Source: MPNP01 sp965221445
Lineage (GTDB): Bacteria; Pseudomonadota; Alphaproteobacteria; Rhodobacterales; Rhodobacteraceae
DNA: 64,000 bases
Assembly (NCBI GenBank): GCA_965221445.1
Contig: CBDCSF010000013.1
Coordinates: 1,612,001-1,676,000 of the forward strand
Reading direction: 5' to 3'
Part shown: one piece after another, positions 26,913 through 35,265 of the stretch
How the letters are laid out: each line of letters begins with the position of its first letter
Position numbering within the stretch: the first letter of the stretch is position 1
Translations under genes and position numbers: made by a program
Notes under the pieces: model-generated
Database searches by the model: none
What the model was told of the DNA's origin: nothing
Seen by the model: only the letters and a program-made list of their open reading frames with translations

Positions 26913-28028
26913 ATGAAAATGATTAAGGGAAAACCTCTGGTTTTTCTGGTGATTACCGGATTGGGTGGTATGTTCACACCAGTAATGGCCCATGAAGATG
27001 TGACCTTTGTCAGTTGGACAGGTAACTATATGCGAAGCCAAATGCTTGGGTTTGTCCGGCCCTATGAAAACCTTACCGGCAAGGAAGTTACTGTAGAGCA
27101 TTATGCGGGTGGTATTGTGGAGATTCGCAATCAAGTCGAATCAGCCAATGTTGTCTGGGATGTAGTCGATATGACTGAAGCAGATGTATTGCGAGCCTGT
27201 GGGGAAGGATTGCTGGAGTCCTTGGAGAGTATCAATTTACCTGATGGGAGTGACGGTACACCCTTTGCAGAGGATTTTGTTGACGGAGCGATTAGCGAAT
27301 GTGGTATAGGTGGTATAAGGTGGTCAACATCGTTCTCATATAATGAAAATGCTTTCCCAGACAATCCTCCCAAAACTATTGCCGATTTCTTTGATACTGA
27401 ATCTTTCCCTGGACCTCGCGCGGTACGTCGTGATCCCTCAGTCTTAATGGAATGGGCATTGATGGCAGATGGAATCACACCGCAAGAAGTTTATGAGGTT
27501 CTGGAAACCGAACAAGGCTTGGATCAAGCTTTTGCCATGCTTGATAATATCCGACCGGGTCTTTTATGGTGGTCGAATGAAAGTGAACCAATTCGTTATA
27601 TTGAGGAGGGTCAGGCTGCTATGAGTGCCGTTTGGACTGTTTCAGGTACCGAACATGTCCGAACTAATCCAGACACTAACATGCGCGTGGTGAGTGATGG
27701 GGCAATCACCGAAATGGACCTCTACGCTATCCCAAAAGGTACTGAAAGGCTTGCAGAGGCACTAGATTTTATTCGCTATGCAAGTAGCAGTGAGGCTTTG
27801 GCTCAACAGGCCCGATACCAGCCACTAGAGCCTACTCGTAAGTCTTCCTACAAACTTATATCAGACGAGATTAAATCCAAATTTGTAACTGGACCAGATG
27901 CAGCCTCAGAATCTATACTAGCCTCCGATGCCCAATGGTGGTCGGAAAACTATACCCGCATTTCAGAACATTTTGAAGAGTGGATAAACCAATCCACCCG
28001 CAAAGGTGCTCAAGGCGGGGTACGCTGA
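26913..28028 (+). CDS. ABC transporter substrate-binding protein (PotD-like)
   Basis: A 371-residue periplasmic binding protein with a signal peptide cleaved near PVMAHEDV. The body resembles the spermidine/putrescine family: VTFVSWTGNYMRSQML, VWDVVDMTEADVLRACG, TSFSYNENAFPDNPPKTIADFFD and YAIPKGTERLAEALDFIRYA. The ribosome site GGGAGGAAAAG is strong. No permease or ATPase gene of that class is adjacent; instead a BCCT carrier follows after 13 bases. It may serve a transporter encoded elsewhere, or it may have been recruited to the betaine region. The ligand is unknown; a polyamine or a quaternary amine are both possible. Confidence 0.82.
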   Translation: MKMIKGKPLVFLVITGLGGMFTPVMAHEDVTFVSWTGNYMRSQMLGFVRPYENLTGKEVTVEHYAGGIVEIRNQVESANVVWDVVDMTEADVLRACGEGLLESLESINLPDGSDGTPFAEDFVDGAISECGIGGIRWSTSFSYNENAFPDNPPKTIADFFDTESFPGPRAVRRDPSVLMEWALMADGITPQEVYEVLETEQGLDQAFAMLDNIRPGLLWWSNESEPIRYIEEGQAAMSAVWTVSGTEHVRTNPDTNMRVVSDGAITEMDLYAIPKGTERLAEALDFIRYASSSEALAQQARYQPLEPTRKSSYKLISDEIKSKFVTGPDAASESILASDAQWWSENYTRISEHFEEWINQSTRKGAQGGVR

Positions 28029-28041
28029 TAGGGAGAATAAT

Positions 28042-29646
28042 ATGTCACAACAAGAATCCAAGGAATCAAAAAGTACGCTTGTTGCCCAATCAGGGTTATT
28101 GTCAGGGGCGAATGCCTTTATGGCCATAGCGTCAATGATCATTATCATCCTTTTTGTCGGTTTTACAATTTCTGACGTAGATCGAGCCAGTGTGATTTTT
28201 TCTGGACTCAACGGCTATATAAACTCCACTTTAGATTGGTTTTATATTGGAACAGTTTCGGTAGTACTCGTATTTATTATCTGGCTACCATTCAGTAGAT
28301 TCGGTGAATTGAAGTTAGGGAAGGATGATGATACTCCAGACTTCTCCACTTTTTCCTGGGTTAGCATGTTGTTCAGTGCTGGTATGGGCTCGGGTCTCTT
28401 GTACTGGGGTGTAGCCGAACCACTTTATCATCTCCAGGGTAACCCTTATATAGAAGCGGCTGGTATTGAACCAAACACTCCTGAAGCAGGGATTGTGGCA
28501 GTACGTATTACTTTGTTTCACTGGGGACTGCACGGTTGGGCGCTTTATGTCCTGGTTGGAATGTGTCTTGCTTATTTTGCCTATCGGAATGACCTTCCAC
28601 TTACTCTCCGAACTGCATTGTATCCTTTGCTTAAGGACAGGATTTATGGTTTATGGGGACATGCGGTAGATCTGGTTGGTGTTTTCGGCACTGTCTTTGG
28701 CTTGGCAACCTCACTTGGAATGGGGGTACTGGCCATCAACGCCGGTCTGGAAAACATTATTGGAATAACCAACTCAATTGGAAGTCAATTGATTCTGATC
28801 GGAGCAATCACAATTATGGGAACTACTTCAGCCGTCACTGGAGTTGAAAAGGGTGTAAGGATTCTTTCGGAATTAAATGTGATTGCCAGTATATTTTTGA
28901 TGGTGGTCTTTTTGATCTTTGGCCCCACAGCTTTTATCCTTGGTGTTATGGTTACCGTGGTTGGCGATTACGCCATCTCTTTCTTACCGATGGGTTTCTG
29001 GGTTGATGGTAATCCCGAGAGCGAATGGCAAGGCTGGTGGACCGTATTCTATTGGGGTTGGTGGGTTGCCTGGTGCCCCTTTGTTGGTCTGTTTATTGCT
29101 CGCATTTCACGAGGACGGACAATCCGCGAATTCGTTGCCTTCGTTCTTTTGGTTCCGACAATCGTTCTTGTACTTTGGCTTTCAGTCTTTGGTGGTGGGT
29201 CGATCGGGATGGACCTGTTTGACAAAATAGGTTTGGTTGATGCAGTGAACTCGGATTATTCCATTGGTATCTATAAGGCACTTGAAGGTTTGAATTTAGG
29301 AGGATTTACTATTGTAATGACAATTCTGACAACAGTGCTGTTGATTTCGTGGTTTGTAACCTCCTCGGATTCTGGTACTCTGGTAATATGCACCATGTTG
29401 TCGATGGGGGATGAGCATCCGCCAGTAAAATTCCGTCTTTTCTGGGGGTTATTGTCTGGAGCCGTTGCCGCGGTATTATTGCTGGCCGGGGGGCTACAAG
29501 CACTACAGACAGCCTCAATCGTCGCTGGCTTACCACTTGCAGTAGTCTGTCTTTGCATGGCTTACGGCATTCTGAAGGCCCTAAGGGAAGATTATCCAAT
29601 GCCCGATTTTCAAGATCGAAAAGAGAAGATTTTCCTGAACCGTTAG
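28042..29646 (+). CDS. BCCT family betaine/choline/carnitine transporter
   Basis: From the ATG at 28042 (ribosome site GGGAGA) the protein has 534 residues and about twelve membrane helices, the normal BCCT length. The aromatic substrate box is seen in TVFYWGWWVAWCPFVGLF, followed by IARISRGRTIREF; the N-terminal helix pair has MLFSAGMGSGLLYWGVAEP, with the G-M-G-S-G-L core of the sodium-coupled carriers. The family imports quaternary ammonium osmolytes with Na+ or H+. The C-terminal tail is short, so osmotic sensing as in BetP is unlikely. It shares a transcript with the binding protein upstream and lies 300 bases before betB. Confidence 0.92.
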   Translation: MSQQESKESKSTLVAQSGLLSGANAFMAIASMIIIILFVGFTISDVDRASVIFSGLNGYINSTLDWFYIGTVSVVLVFIIWLPFSRFGELKLGKDDDTPDFSTFSWVSMLFSAGMGSGLLYWGVAEPLYHLQGNPYIEAAGIEPNTPEAGIVAVRITLFHWGLHGWALYVLVGMCLAYFAYRNDLPLTLRTALYPLLKDRIYGLWGHAVDLVGVFGTVFGLATSLGMGVLAINAGLENIIGITNSIGSQLILIGAITIMGTTSAVTGVEKGVRILSELNVIASIFLMVVFLIFGPTAFILGVMVTVVGDYAISFLPMGFWVDGNPESEWQGWWTVFYWGWWVAWCPFVGLFIARISRGRTIREFVAFVLLVPTIVLVLWLSVFGGGSIGMDLFDKIGLVDAVNSDYSIGIYKALEGLNLGGFTIVMTILTTVLLISWFVTSSDSGTLVICTMLSMGDEHPPVKFRLFWGLLSGAVAAVLLLAGGLQALQTASIVAGLPLAVVCLCMAYGILKALREDYPMPDFQDRKEKIFLNR

Positions 29647-29949
29647 TGTGGTGATCTCAAGCTTGCAGCATTAAATTTTCCGACCTAGGTGTGAGCAAGG
29701 GATGTAATATTTCCTTTCCCTGGAGGGTTTTTGTTTCGATTTGAAATATGGTACCTTGGCCCAATTGTTGCAGTGGTGAAGTCAAAAGACGGTTTTAATT
29801 TGATTGTTATAACGTGCCTGGAAAAGATTTTAATGTTGGGAAACCATTAGATCGTCGTCTCAAGGTGCAGTCAGAGTGGGTGTAAATATTACTTTAATCA
29901 CTGACTTAATATCTATGGGAGAGATTAATTTTCTTAGGAGAACTCATAG
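29647..29949. other. Intergenic between BCCT gene and betB
   Basis: A 303-base gap. CCCTGGAGGG followed by T-rich sequence near 29720 could be a weak terminator, but the stem is too short to claim. The betB ribosome site is AGGAG at about 29937. No BetI-type operator was recognised. Confidence 0.45.
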
Positions 29950-31401
29950 ATGAACATAAAACCGACTGCAAGCCATTTCGTCAATGGTTCATATGTCGAA
30001 GACGATACTGGCAAGCCCCTTGATGTAATATATCCGGCAACTGGTGAAGTGATTACCCATTTGTATGAAGCAACTAACCAATTGATCAACCAGACAATTT
30101 CCAAGGCCATTGAGGCTCAAAAGATTTGGGCAAAATATTCAGGAACAGAAAGAGGACGTGTCCTGCGCCGTGCTGCCGATGTGATACGAGAGCGTAATCG
30201 AGAACTTTCAATTTTAGAAACCTATGACACGGGTAAGCCACTTCAGGAAACTCTGGTGGCAGATGCTTCGTCCGGTGCCGATGCCTTGGAATATTTTGGT
30301 GGTTTGGCTGGTAGTCTTACAGGTGAACATATCCAGCTTGGTGAAGACTGGGTTTACACAAGGCGTGAACCGCTCGGCCTTTGTGTAGGTATCGGCGCAT
30401 GGAATTATCCTACCCAGATTGCCTGCTGGAAAGTAGCTCCTGCCCTAGCTTGTGGAAATGCTGTAATATTTAAACCTTCCGAAGAAACACCATTATCTGC
30501 ATTAAAGGTAGCTGAGATCTTGGCCGAGTCAGGCCTTCCTCCAGGTACATTCAATGTTCTACAAGGAAGAGGTGATGTTGGAGCCACCCTTGTTAAAGAC
30601 CCAAGGGTCGACAAAGTATCTCTCACCGGATCTTTACCTACAGGCCGCAAAGTTTATTCTGCCGCTGCAGAAGGAATGAAACATGTTACCATGGAACTAG
30701 GCGGAAAGTCACCGCTTATCATTTTTGAAGATGCAAACCTGGATATAGCTATCAGCGGTGTGATTCTTGGAAACTTCTATTCTTCCGGTCAGGTATGCTC
30801 AAATGGGACTAGAGTCTTTGTTCACAAAAGTATTAAAGAAAAGTTTCTTGGTCGATTGCAAGAGAGGCTTGAGGATGTGATAATTGGAGATCCCCTTGAT
30901 GAGGCCACTAACTTTGGGCCTTTAATCAGTGCCCGTCAGTTGGACATTATCCAACATTATATTGCAACTGGTAAGTCCGAAGGAGCACGCTTGGTTTGCG
31001 GTGGTGAAAGGCTCAATCAAAAAGGAAATTGGATTACACCGGCCGTATTCTCTGATGTTACTGATGATATGAAGATTGCTATCGAGGAAATCTTTGGCCC
31101 CGTAATGGCAGTATTTGATTTCGAAACCGAAGATGAAGTTGTCACCCGAGCAAACAATACTGATTTTGGCCTATCAGCAGGTGTTTTTACCAAAGATATT
31201 TCTCGTGCCCATAGGGTAATCGGGCAAATTAAGGCCGGAAGTTGCTTTATCAATTCCTATAATGATGCGCCTGTCGAAGCTCCTTTTGGAGGAATGAAGC
31301 AATCCGGGGTAGGACGTGAGAATTCGAAGGCTGCTATAGAGCATTATAGTCAACTCAAGTCGGTCTATGTACGTATGACGCCTCTCGAAGCCCCATATTA
31401 A
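29950..31401 (+). CDS. betB: Betaine aldehyde dehydrogenase
   Basis: A full 483-residue NAD(P)+ aldehyde dehydrogenase. The general-base Glu lies in VTMELGGKSPLI, the catalytic Cys in SGQVCSNGTRVFV, and the oxyanion Asn in GAWNYPTQIACWK. The sequence IFKPSEETPLSALKVAEI and the end SRAHRVIGQIKAGSCFINSY-like segment fit the BetB branch. It oxidises betaine aldehyde to glycine betaine, an osmoprotectant and methyl source. The next gene is the start of betA, which is cut, so this enzyme has lost its usual partner at this site. Confidence 0.92.
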   Translation: MNIKPTASHFVNGSYVEDDTGKPLDVIYPATGEVITHLYEATNQLINQTISKAIEAQKIWAKYSGTERGRVLRRAADVIRERNRELSILETYDTGKPLQETLVADASSGADALEYFGGLAGSLTGEHIQLGEDWVYTRREPLGLCVGIGAWNYPTQIACWKVAPALACGNAVIFKPSEETPLSALKVAEILAESGLPPGTFNVLQGRGDVGATLVKDPRVDKVSLTGSLPTGRKVYSAAAEGMKHVTMELGGKSPLIIFEDANLDIAISGVILGNFYSSGQVCSNGTRVFVHKSIKEKFLGRLQERLEDVIIGDPLDEATNFGPLISARQLDIIQHYIATGKSEGARLVCGGERLNQKGNWITPAVFSDVTDDMKIAIEEIFGPVMAVFDFETEDEVVTRANNTDFGLSAGVFTKDISRAHRVIGQIKAGSCFINSYNDAPVEAPFGGMKQSGVGRENSKAAIEHYSQLKSVYVRMTPLEAPY

Positions 31402-31410
31402 ACTTGTATA

Positions 31411-31536
31411 ATGGAGGCAGATTTTGTCATTGTTGGTGCTGGTTCTGCAGGTTGTGCATTAGCCTATAGACTTTCAGAAGCCGGTTCTTCGGTGATTGTA
31501 ATCGAATATGGTACATTGTACCGTTCGAGACTGTGA
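31411..31536 (+). pseudogene. betA: Truncated choline dehydrogenase (betA N-terminal fragment)
   Basis: Nine bases after betB a frame starts MEADFVIVGAGSAGCALAYR with the GMC-oxidoreductase FAD fold G-x-G-x-x-G, continues LSEAGSSVIVIEYG, then turns into unrelated TLYRSRL and a stop. Choline dehydrogenases continue after EYGG/S with DAGP..., so the break is after about codon 34 near 31512. About 94 percent of the gene is missing. Relics of IS1182 and IS66 follow at once, so a transposition-linked deletion is the probable cause. Confidence 0.82.
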
Positions 31537-31862
31537 AGGAATTGAATAATCAGCTCTTGGAGATCTTTTTCATGATCACGGAATATCGATCCATTTGACC
31601 AATATCCTGATCATGTTACCAGTCAAAAACCACTTCATGCCATGTCATCAGCAAAAACATTCCATTACCTGCCAAAATCTCCTGCCTGAAAGCCAATATT
31701 GGTTGAAAAACACTAAAATCACACTCCTGTCCGGAAAAGTTCACATACCAATCCCCCGGGCCTCCTTCCGGTACCGACAATATGCTACAAAGGCCTTGAC
31801 GTCAATCTGCTGAACCAAAAACGACCGGAAAAGGGAAAATGTAGCACCCAGGCCGAAAAAGC
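31537..31862. other. Degraded insertion-sequence DNA
   Basis: This segment between the betA fragment and the IS1182 relic has no intact gene. The stretch from about 31770 (YRQYATKAL in one frame) may be an upstream part of the same transposase with frameshifts. Confidence 0.4.
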
Positions 31863-32030
31863 GTGAAAGATTGGAATTGGATTATTGTGAAAAACAACTA
31901 TGGGAGCATGCGGATGGCCCGGAACACGGGTGAGGTGATGGGCCTTCGCGGTTCCCTGGTCGAACATCCCTTCGGGACCCTGAAGGTCTGGGCGGGTGTT
32001 CACTATTTCCTGGGGGATAATGGACCCTTA
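31863..32030 (+). pseudogene. IS1182-type transposase C-terminal relic
   Basis: The frame reads YGSMRMARNTGEVMGLRG, then SLVEHPFGTLKVWAGVHYFL. The V-E-H-P-F-G-T-x-K-x-W...H-F-L string is the C-terminal hallmark of IS1182 transposases and includes the final catalytic Glu. Only about 50 residues remain and it joins a different element (IS66) at about 32035. Confidence 0.7.
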
Positions 32031-32038
32031 TTCAACTG

Positions 32039-32356
32039 TTACTTTTGGGGTATATTACAATCGGTAGTGACAGACCGCTTCAAATGGTGGCCTTTGTGGC
32101 CACGTTGACCACCGGAACATCGTCCTTTGGAACGCGGCTTGGCCGGCTCTATCTTGCGCTTCTTGAAACCATCACTTGACGGTGGTTTGCTACTGTTTCC
32201 ACTGTCCTTGTTGAGGCGATGTTCAAGTTCCGCTATACGAGCCTCGCTGGCCAATAACAATCCCCTCAGGTGCTTGTTGTCGTCGACTAACCTCACAACA
32301 AGCTCAAGGAGAGTTGTCTTGTCTAATAAAGCAATATCAGATGGAAGTTTTGTCAT
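32039..32356 (-). pseudogene. IS66-family transposase N-terminal relic
   Basis: From an ATG at 32356 the minus frame encodes a coiled-coil start (LVVRLVDDNKHLRGLLLASE, then ARIAELEHRLNKD) followed by SGNSSKPPSSDGFKK and GGQRGHKGHHL. N-S-S-K-P-P-S-S-D and G-G-Q-x-G-H-x-G are signatures of the IS66 TnpC N terminus. The zinc ribbon and DDE domain are missing because the frame ends at 32039, the junction with the IS1182 relic. Confidence 0.82.
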
Positions 32357-32561
32357 GTGACTTTTTTTGTTAACTGCTCGACATCGTTCGCCGATTGAAT
32401 GCAATCATAACGATGTGCAATTATACTGTCAACCGGGTATCTAGACAAAAATGTTTTAAGATTTAATAGTGACTACCTGAGTAGTTACATTTTATTTTAA
32501 AATTAATACCAAAACTGGTAAATTTAATAGTCTACTTTAGAATTGATTAGAGGAAATTGAA

Positions 32562-33494
32562 ATGGATATGAAAGTAAAAGTACGTGCCGGATTGATGGCC
32601 TTGTTCCTTATGTTTTTTGGGAATCAGGCTGTCTCTGATTGTGGAACTGTTCGGATGGCAGAGCCTGGCTGGACCGATTTGGCTTTTACAACAGGAGTTG
32701 CAAGCACTCTGCTTGAAGGCTTAGGATACAAGGCAGAAAGCGATGTGCTTGGGATCCCGGTCATATACGAGTCGATGGTCGGTAATGATTTAGATGTGTT
32801 CTTGGGATACTGGGATCCGGCTATGGAGATTTATTATCAGGCATATCGTGACAGCAACGAGATCCAAACTGTACACCAAAATCTTGAAGGAGCAAAATTC
32901 ACTTTTGCCGTACCGAAATATGTTTACGATGCCGGGGTAACTGATTTTTCACATCTTGCCAATCACGCTGACAGATTTGACAAAAAAATGTACGGCATTG
33001 AACCGGGCTCAAACGACATTATGATTGATATAACCAGTCAGGATGCTTTTGGATTGGGCGATTGGAAAGTTGTCGAGAGTTCGGAACAGGGTATGCTGGC
33101 ACAGGTGAAAAAGAATAGCCGAAAAGAGGATTGGATTGTCTTTCTTGCATGGGCCCCACATCCGATGAATACTGAATTCGATTTAGAGTATCTGACTGGG
33201 GGGGACGATTTCTATGGTCCAAACTTTGGTGGTGCAACTGTCCATACGCAAGTTCGTAAAGGATATCTAGAGGAGTGTCCGAATGTAGGGAAATTAGTCA
33301 CTCAATTGACTTTTGATATTCCTATGGAAAGTGAAGGTATGGGCTATATTCTCACTGATGGAGATGATCCAAAGGAAGCTGCAATGAAAGTGCTCAAACA
33401 AAACCCGGAATACCTTGAGGGTTGGCTTGACGGTGTGAAAGCCAAAGATGGTACAGACGGGTTGGCTGCAGTTCGAATGCATTTGGGGTTATAA
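32562..33494 (+). CDS. choX: Choline/betaine ABC transporter binding protein
   Basis: A 310-residue periplasmic protein with signal peptide (LMALFLMFFGNQAVS) of the OpuAC/ChoX type. Family text is clear: VRMAEPGWTDLAFTTGVAS, LDVFLGYWDPAMEIYY (an aromatic cage region), and later YGIEPGSNDIMID and FLAWAPHPMN. ChoX proteins bind choline with aromatic residues for uptake by ChoWV. It leads an operon choX-hydrolase-choW-choV, with AGAGGAAATTG as ribosome site before the ATG at 32562. Choline as ligand is inferred from similarity and the neighbouring betB; glycine betaine is the main alternative. Confidence 0.87.
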   Translation: MDMKVKVRAGLMALFLMFFGNQAVSDCGTVRMAEPGWTDLAFTTGVASTLLEGLGYKAESDVLGIPVIYESMVGNDLDVFLGYWDPAMEIYYQAYRDSNEIQTVHQNLEGAKFTFAVPKYVYDAGVTDFSHLANHADRFDKKMYGIEPGSNDIMIDITSQDAFGLGDWKVVESSEQGMLAQVKKNSRKEDWIVFLAWAPHPMNTEFDLEYLTGGDDFYGPNFGGATVHTQVRKGYLEECPNVGKLVTQLTFDIPMESEGMGYILTDGDDPKEAAMKVLKQNPEYLEGWLDGVKAKDGTDGLAAVRMHLGL

Positions 33495-33512
33495 TATTTC
33501 TTAAGGCACGTT

Positions 33513-34442
33513 ATGCCGGAGTCAACAATAATTGATGGTGAGTGCCCAATTTACATCGAGATGCATGGCAATCCTGAATTGCCATGCATTGTTTTTATTC
33601 AGGGTCTTGGGATGAATGTATGGGAGTGGCCACAAAATACTCTGAAATCACTTACCCAGTATTTCTATTTGGTATGTATAGAAAATCGTGATGCAGGTTT
33701 ATCCGGGCGTTGCGGGCCAGATGTAGATAATGATGCCTTGTCCAAGTTGGTGACGAAGGATAACACGAAGAATATACCATACACGCTTTACAACATGCGT
33801 GATGATGTCATTAAGGGGTTGACATCTCTTGGCGTAGTCAATTTTGCAATCATTGGATTTTCGATGGGTGGTATGATTGCCCAACTGGTTGCATCACTTT
33901 GTGGTAATAGAGTTACGGGGTTGGTCCAGATATGTTCAACGGGAGGTGAGAAAGATGTACCAGTACCTGAAGAATCCTGGCGTCGTTTTCTGAAGATTTC
34001 ATACCCTTTCGAAAGCCAAACTGTATTGGTTGATCAGTTAGCTGATGACCTCAAGTGGTTTGCTGAACCCTCACCCCTGTCCAATCTAGAGGCCCGGCAG
34101 GCTGCTATTGCAATGATTCACAATGGTTATACACCTGGGGGTTATGCACGACAATTGTTGGCTCTGAGCCGGTCGGGTGACAGGACCAGGTACCTAGAAT
34201 CAATAAAATGCCCAACCTTGGTCATTGGTGCCCTTGAGGACCGGTGTGTTGCACCCAAGAGTTCAAAACGTGCACATAAACTGATTCCCAATTCAGAGTT
34301 GATTATGTGTAAAAATATTGGACATACACTTGGGCCTGCAGTGATGGGCCATATGTCTACTTGGCTAAGGAAAACACTCCTGTCAGCTTTTGAAACAACT
34401 GCCAGGCTAAAAAAAAGGAATGATTATTATGGATTGGCTTGA
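33513..34442 (+). CDS. Alpha/beta-fold hydrolase in the choline uptake operon
   Basis: A 309-residue hydrolase. The nucleophile elbow is IIGFSMGGMIAQL, the acid is likely Asp in IGALEDRCVAP, and the histidine lies in NIGHTLGPAV, so the triad is intact; the N terminus has VFIQGLGMNVWEWP for the oxyanion hole. The gene lies 18 bases after choX and its 3' end overlaps the choW start, so it is translated with the transporter. The substrate is unknown. A choline ester or phosphocholine-linked lipid would make sense in this place, but this is inference only. There is no signal peptide, so it is cytoplasmic. Confidence 0.85.
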   Translation: MPESTIIDGECPIYIEMHGNPELPCIVFIQGLGMNVWEWPQNTLKSLTQYFYLVCIENRDAGLSGRCGPDVDNDALSKLVTKDNTKNIPYTLYNMRDDVIKGLTSLGVVNFAIIGFSMGGMIAQLVASLCGNRVTGLVQICSTGGEKDVPVPEESWRRFLKISYPFESQTVLVDQLADDLKWFAEPSPLSNLEARQAAIAMIHNGYTPGGYARQLLALSRSGDRTRYLESIKCPTLVIGALEDRCVAPKSSKRAHKLIPNSELIMCKNIGHTLGPAVMGHMSTWLRKTLLSAFETTARLKKRNDYYGLA

Positions 34443-35262
34443 AACGAATAAAATTCCCATTGGTCCTTGGGCCAAGAATCTTGTCGAATGGCTGACCGAT
34501 AATCTTTTTTGGTTTTTTGACGGCCTTTCAGCAGTTTTGGAAATAGTTATACTAGGAATTCTTTGGCTGCTTCAAACCCCTAACCCCTTTATTGTAATCG
34601 CAATCATAACCGTACTGTCATGGTTCGTTCGAAAATCCGTGGGCTTTACCATATTTACATTACTTGGTCTACTGTTGATAATCAACCAGGGATATTGGGT
34701 CGAAACGACGGAAACCCTGGCATTGGTGCTGGCGGCAGCCACCTTGTGCATGGGGCTTGGTGTTCCACTGGGTATAGCGGCAGCACGTCGCCCCTGGCTG
34801 TACCGTATGATGGAACCAGTACTAGACCTAATGCAAACAATCCCCACATTTGTTTACCTGATTCCGGCACTTATCCTATTTGGGTTGGGCATGGTACCCG
34901 GTCTCATTGCTACGGTCATATTTGCAATACCAGCTCCAATCAGGCTGACCCATTTGGGTATTACTTCAACACCTACATCTCTGATAGAAGCTGGTAAGGC
35001 TTTTGGGTCGACCCGATTTCAGATGATGTGGAAAATCGAACTACCATATGCTCTTCCACAGATCATGGCAGGCTTAACCCAAACTATTATGCTTTCGTTA
35101 TCAATGGTCGTTATAGCAGCCCTTGTTGGTGCTGATGGTTTAGGGGTCCCGACCCTTAGGGCATTGAACTCCGTAAATATCGCCAAGGGGTTTGAGGTTG
35201 GAATTGCCATTGTTCTGGTCGCCATTATTTTTGACCGGATGTTCAAGAAAAGGAGTTCGTGA
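34429..35262 (+). CDS. choW: Choline/betaine ABC transporter permease
   Basis: The ATG at 34429 stands nine bases after AAGGA and gives 277 residues; the ATG at 34420 is too close to that site. The protein has about six membrane helices and the permease coupling loop (EAGKAFGSTRFQMMWKIELPYALPQI) which contains the E-A-x-x-x-G...LP pattern that docks on the ATPase. It matches the ProW/ChoW family. Its start overlaps the hydrolase gene by 14 bases, and choV follows after 3 bases. Together with ChoX and ChoV it should form an inner-membrane importer for choline or betaine. Confidence 0.9.
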   Translation: MDWLETNKIPIGPWAKNLVEWLTDNLFWFFDGLSAVLEIVILGILWLLQTPNPFIVIAIITVLSWFVRKSVGFTIFTLLGLLLIINQGYWVETTETLALVLAAATLCMGLGVPLGIAAARRPWLYRMMEPVLDLMQTIPTFVYLIPALILFGLGMVPGLIATVIFAIPAPIRLTHLGITSTPTSLIEAGKAFGSTRFQMMWKIELPYALPQIMAGLTQTIMLSLSMVVIAALVGADGLGVPTLRALNSVNIAKGFEVGIAIVLVAIIFDRMFKKRSS

Positions 35263-35265
35263 ATA

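Noticed and set aside
29700..29740. Terminator after the BCCT gene (CCCTGGAGGG followed by T-rich bases)
   Set aside because: The stem is only four base pairs with a two-base loop, too weak to claim.
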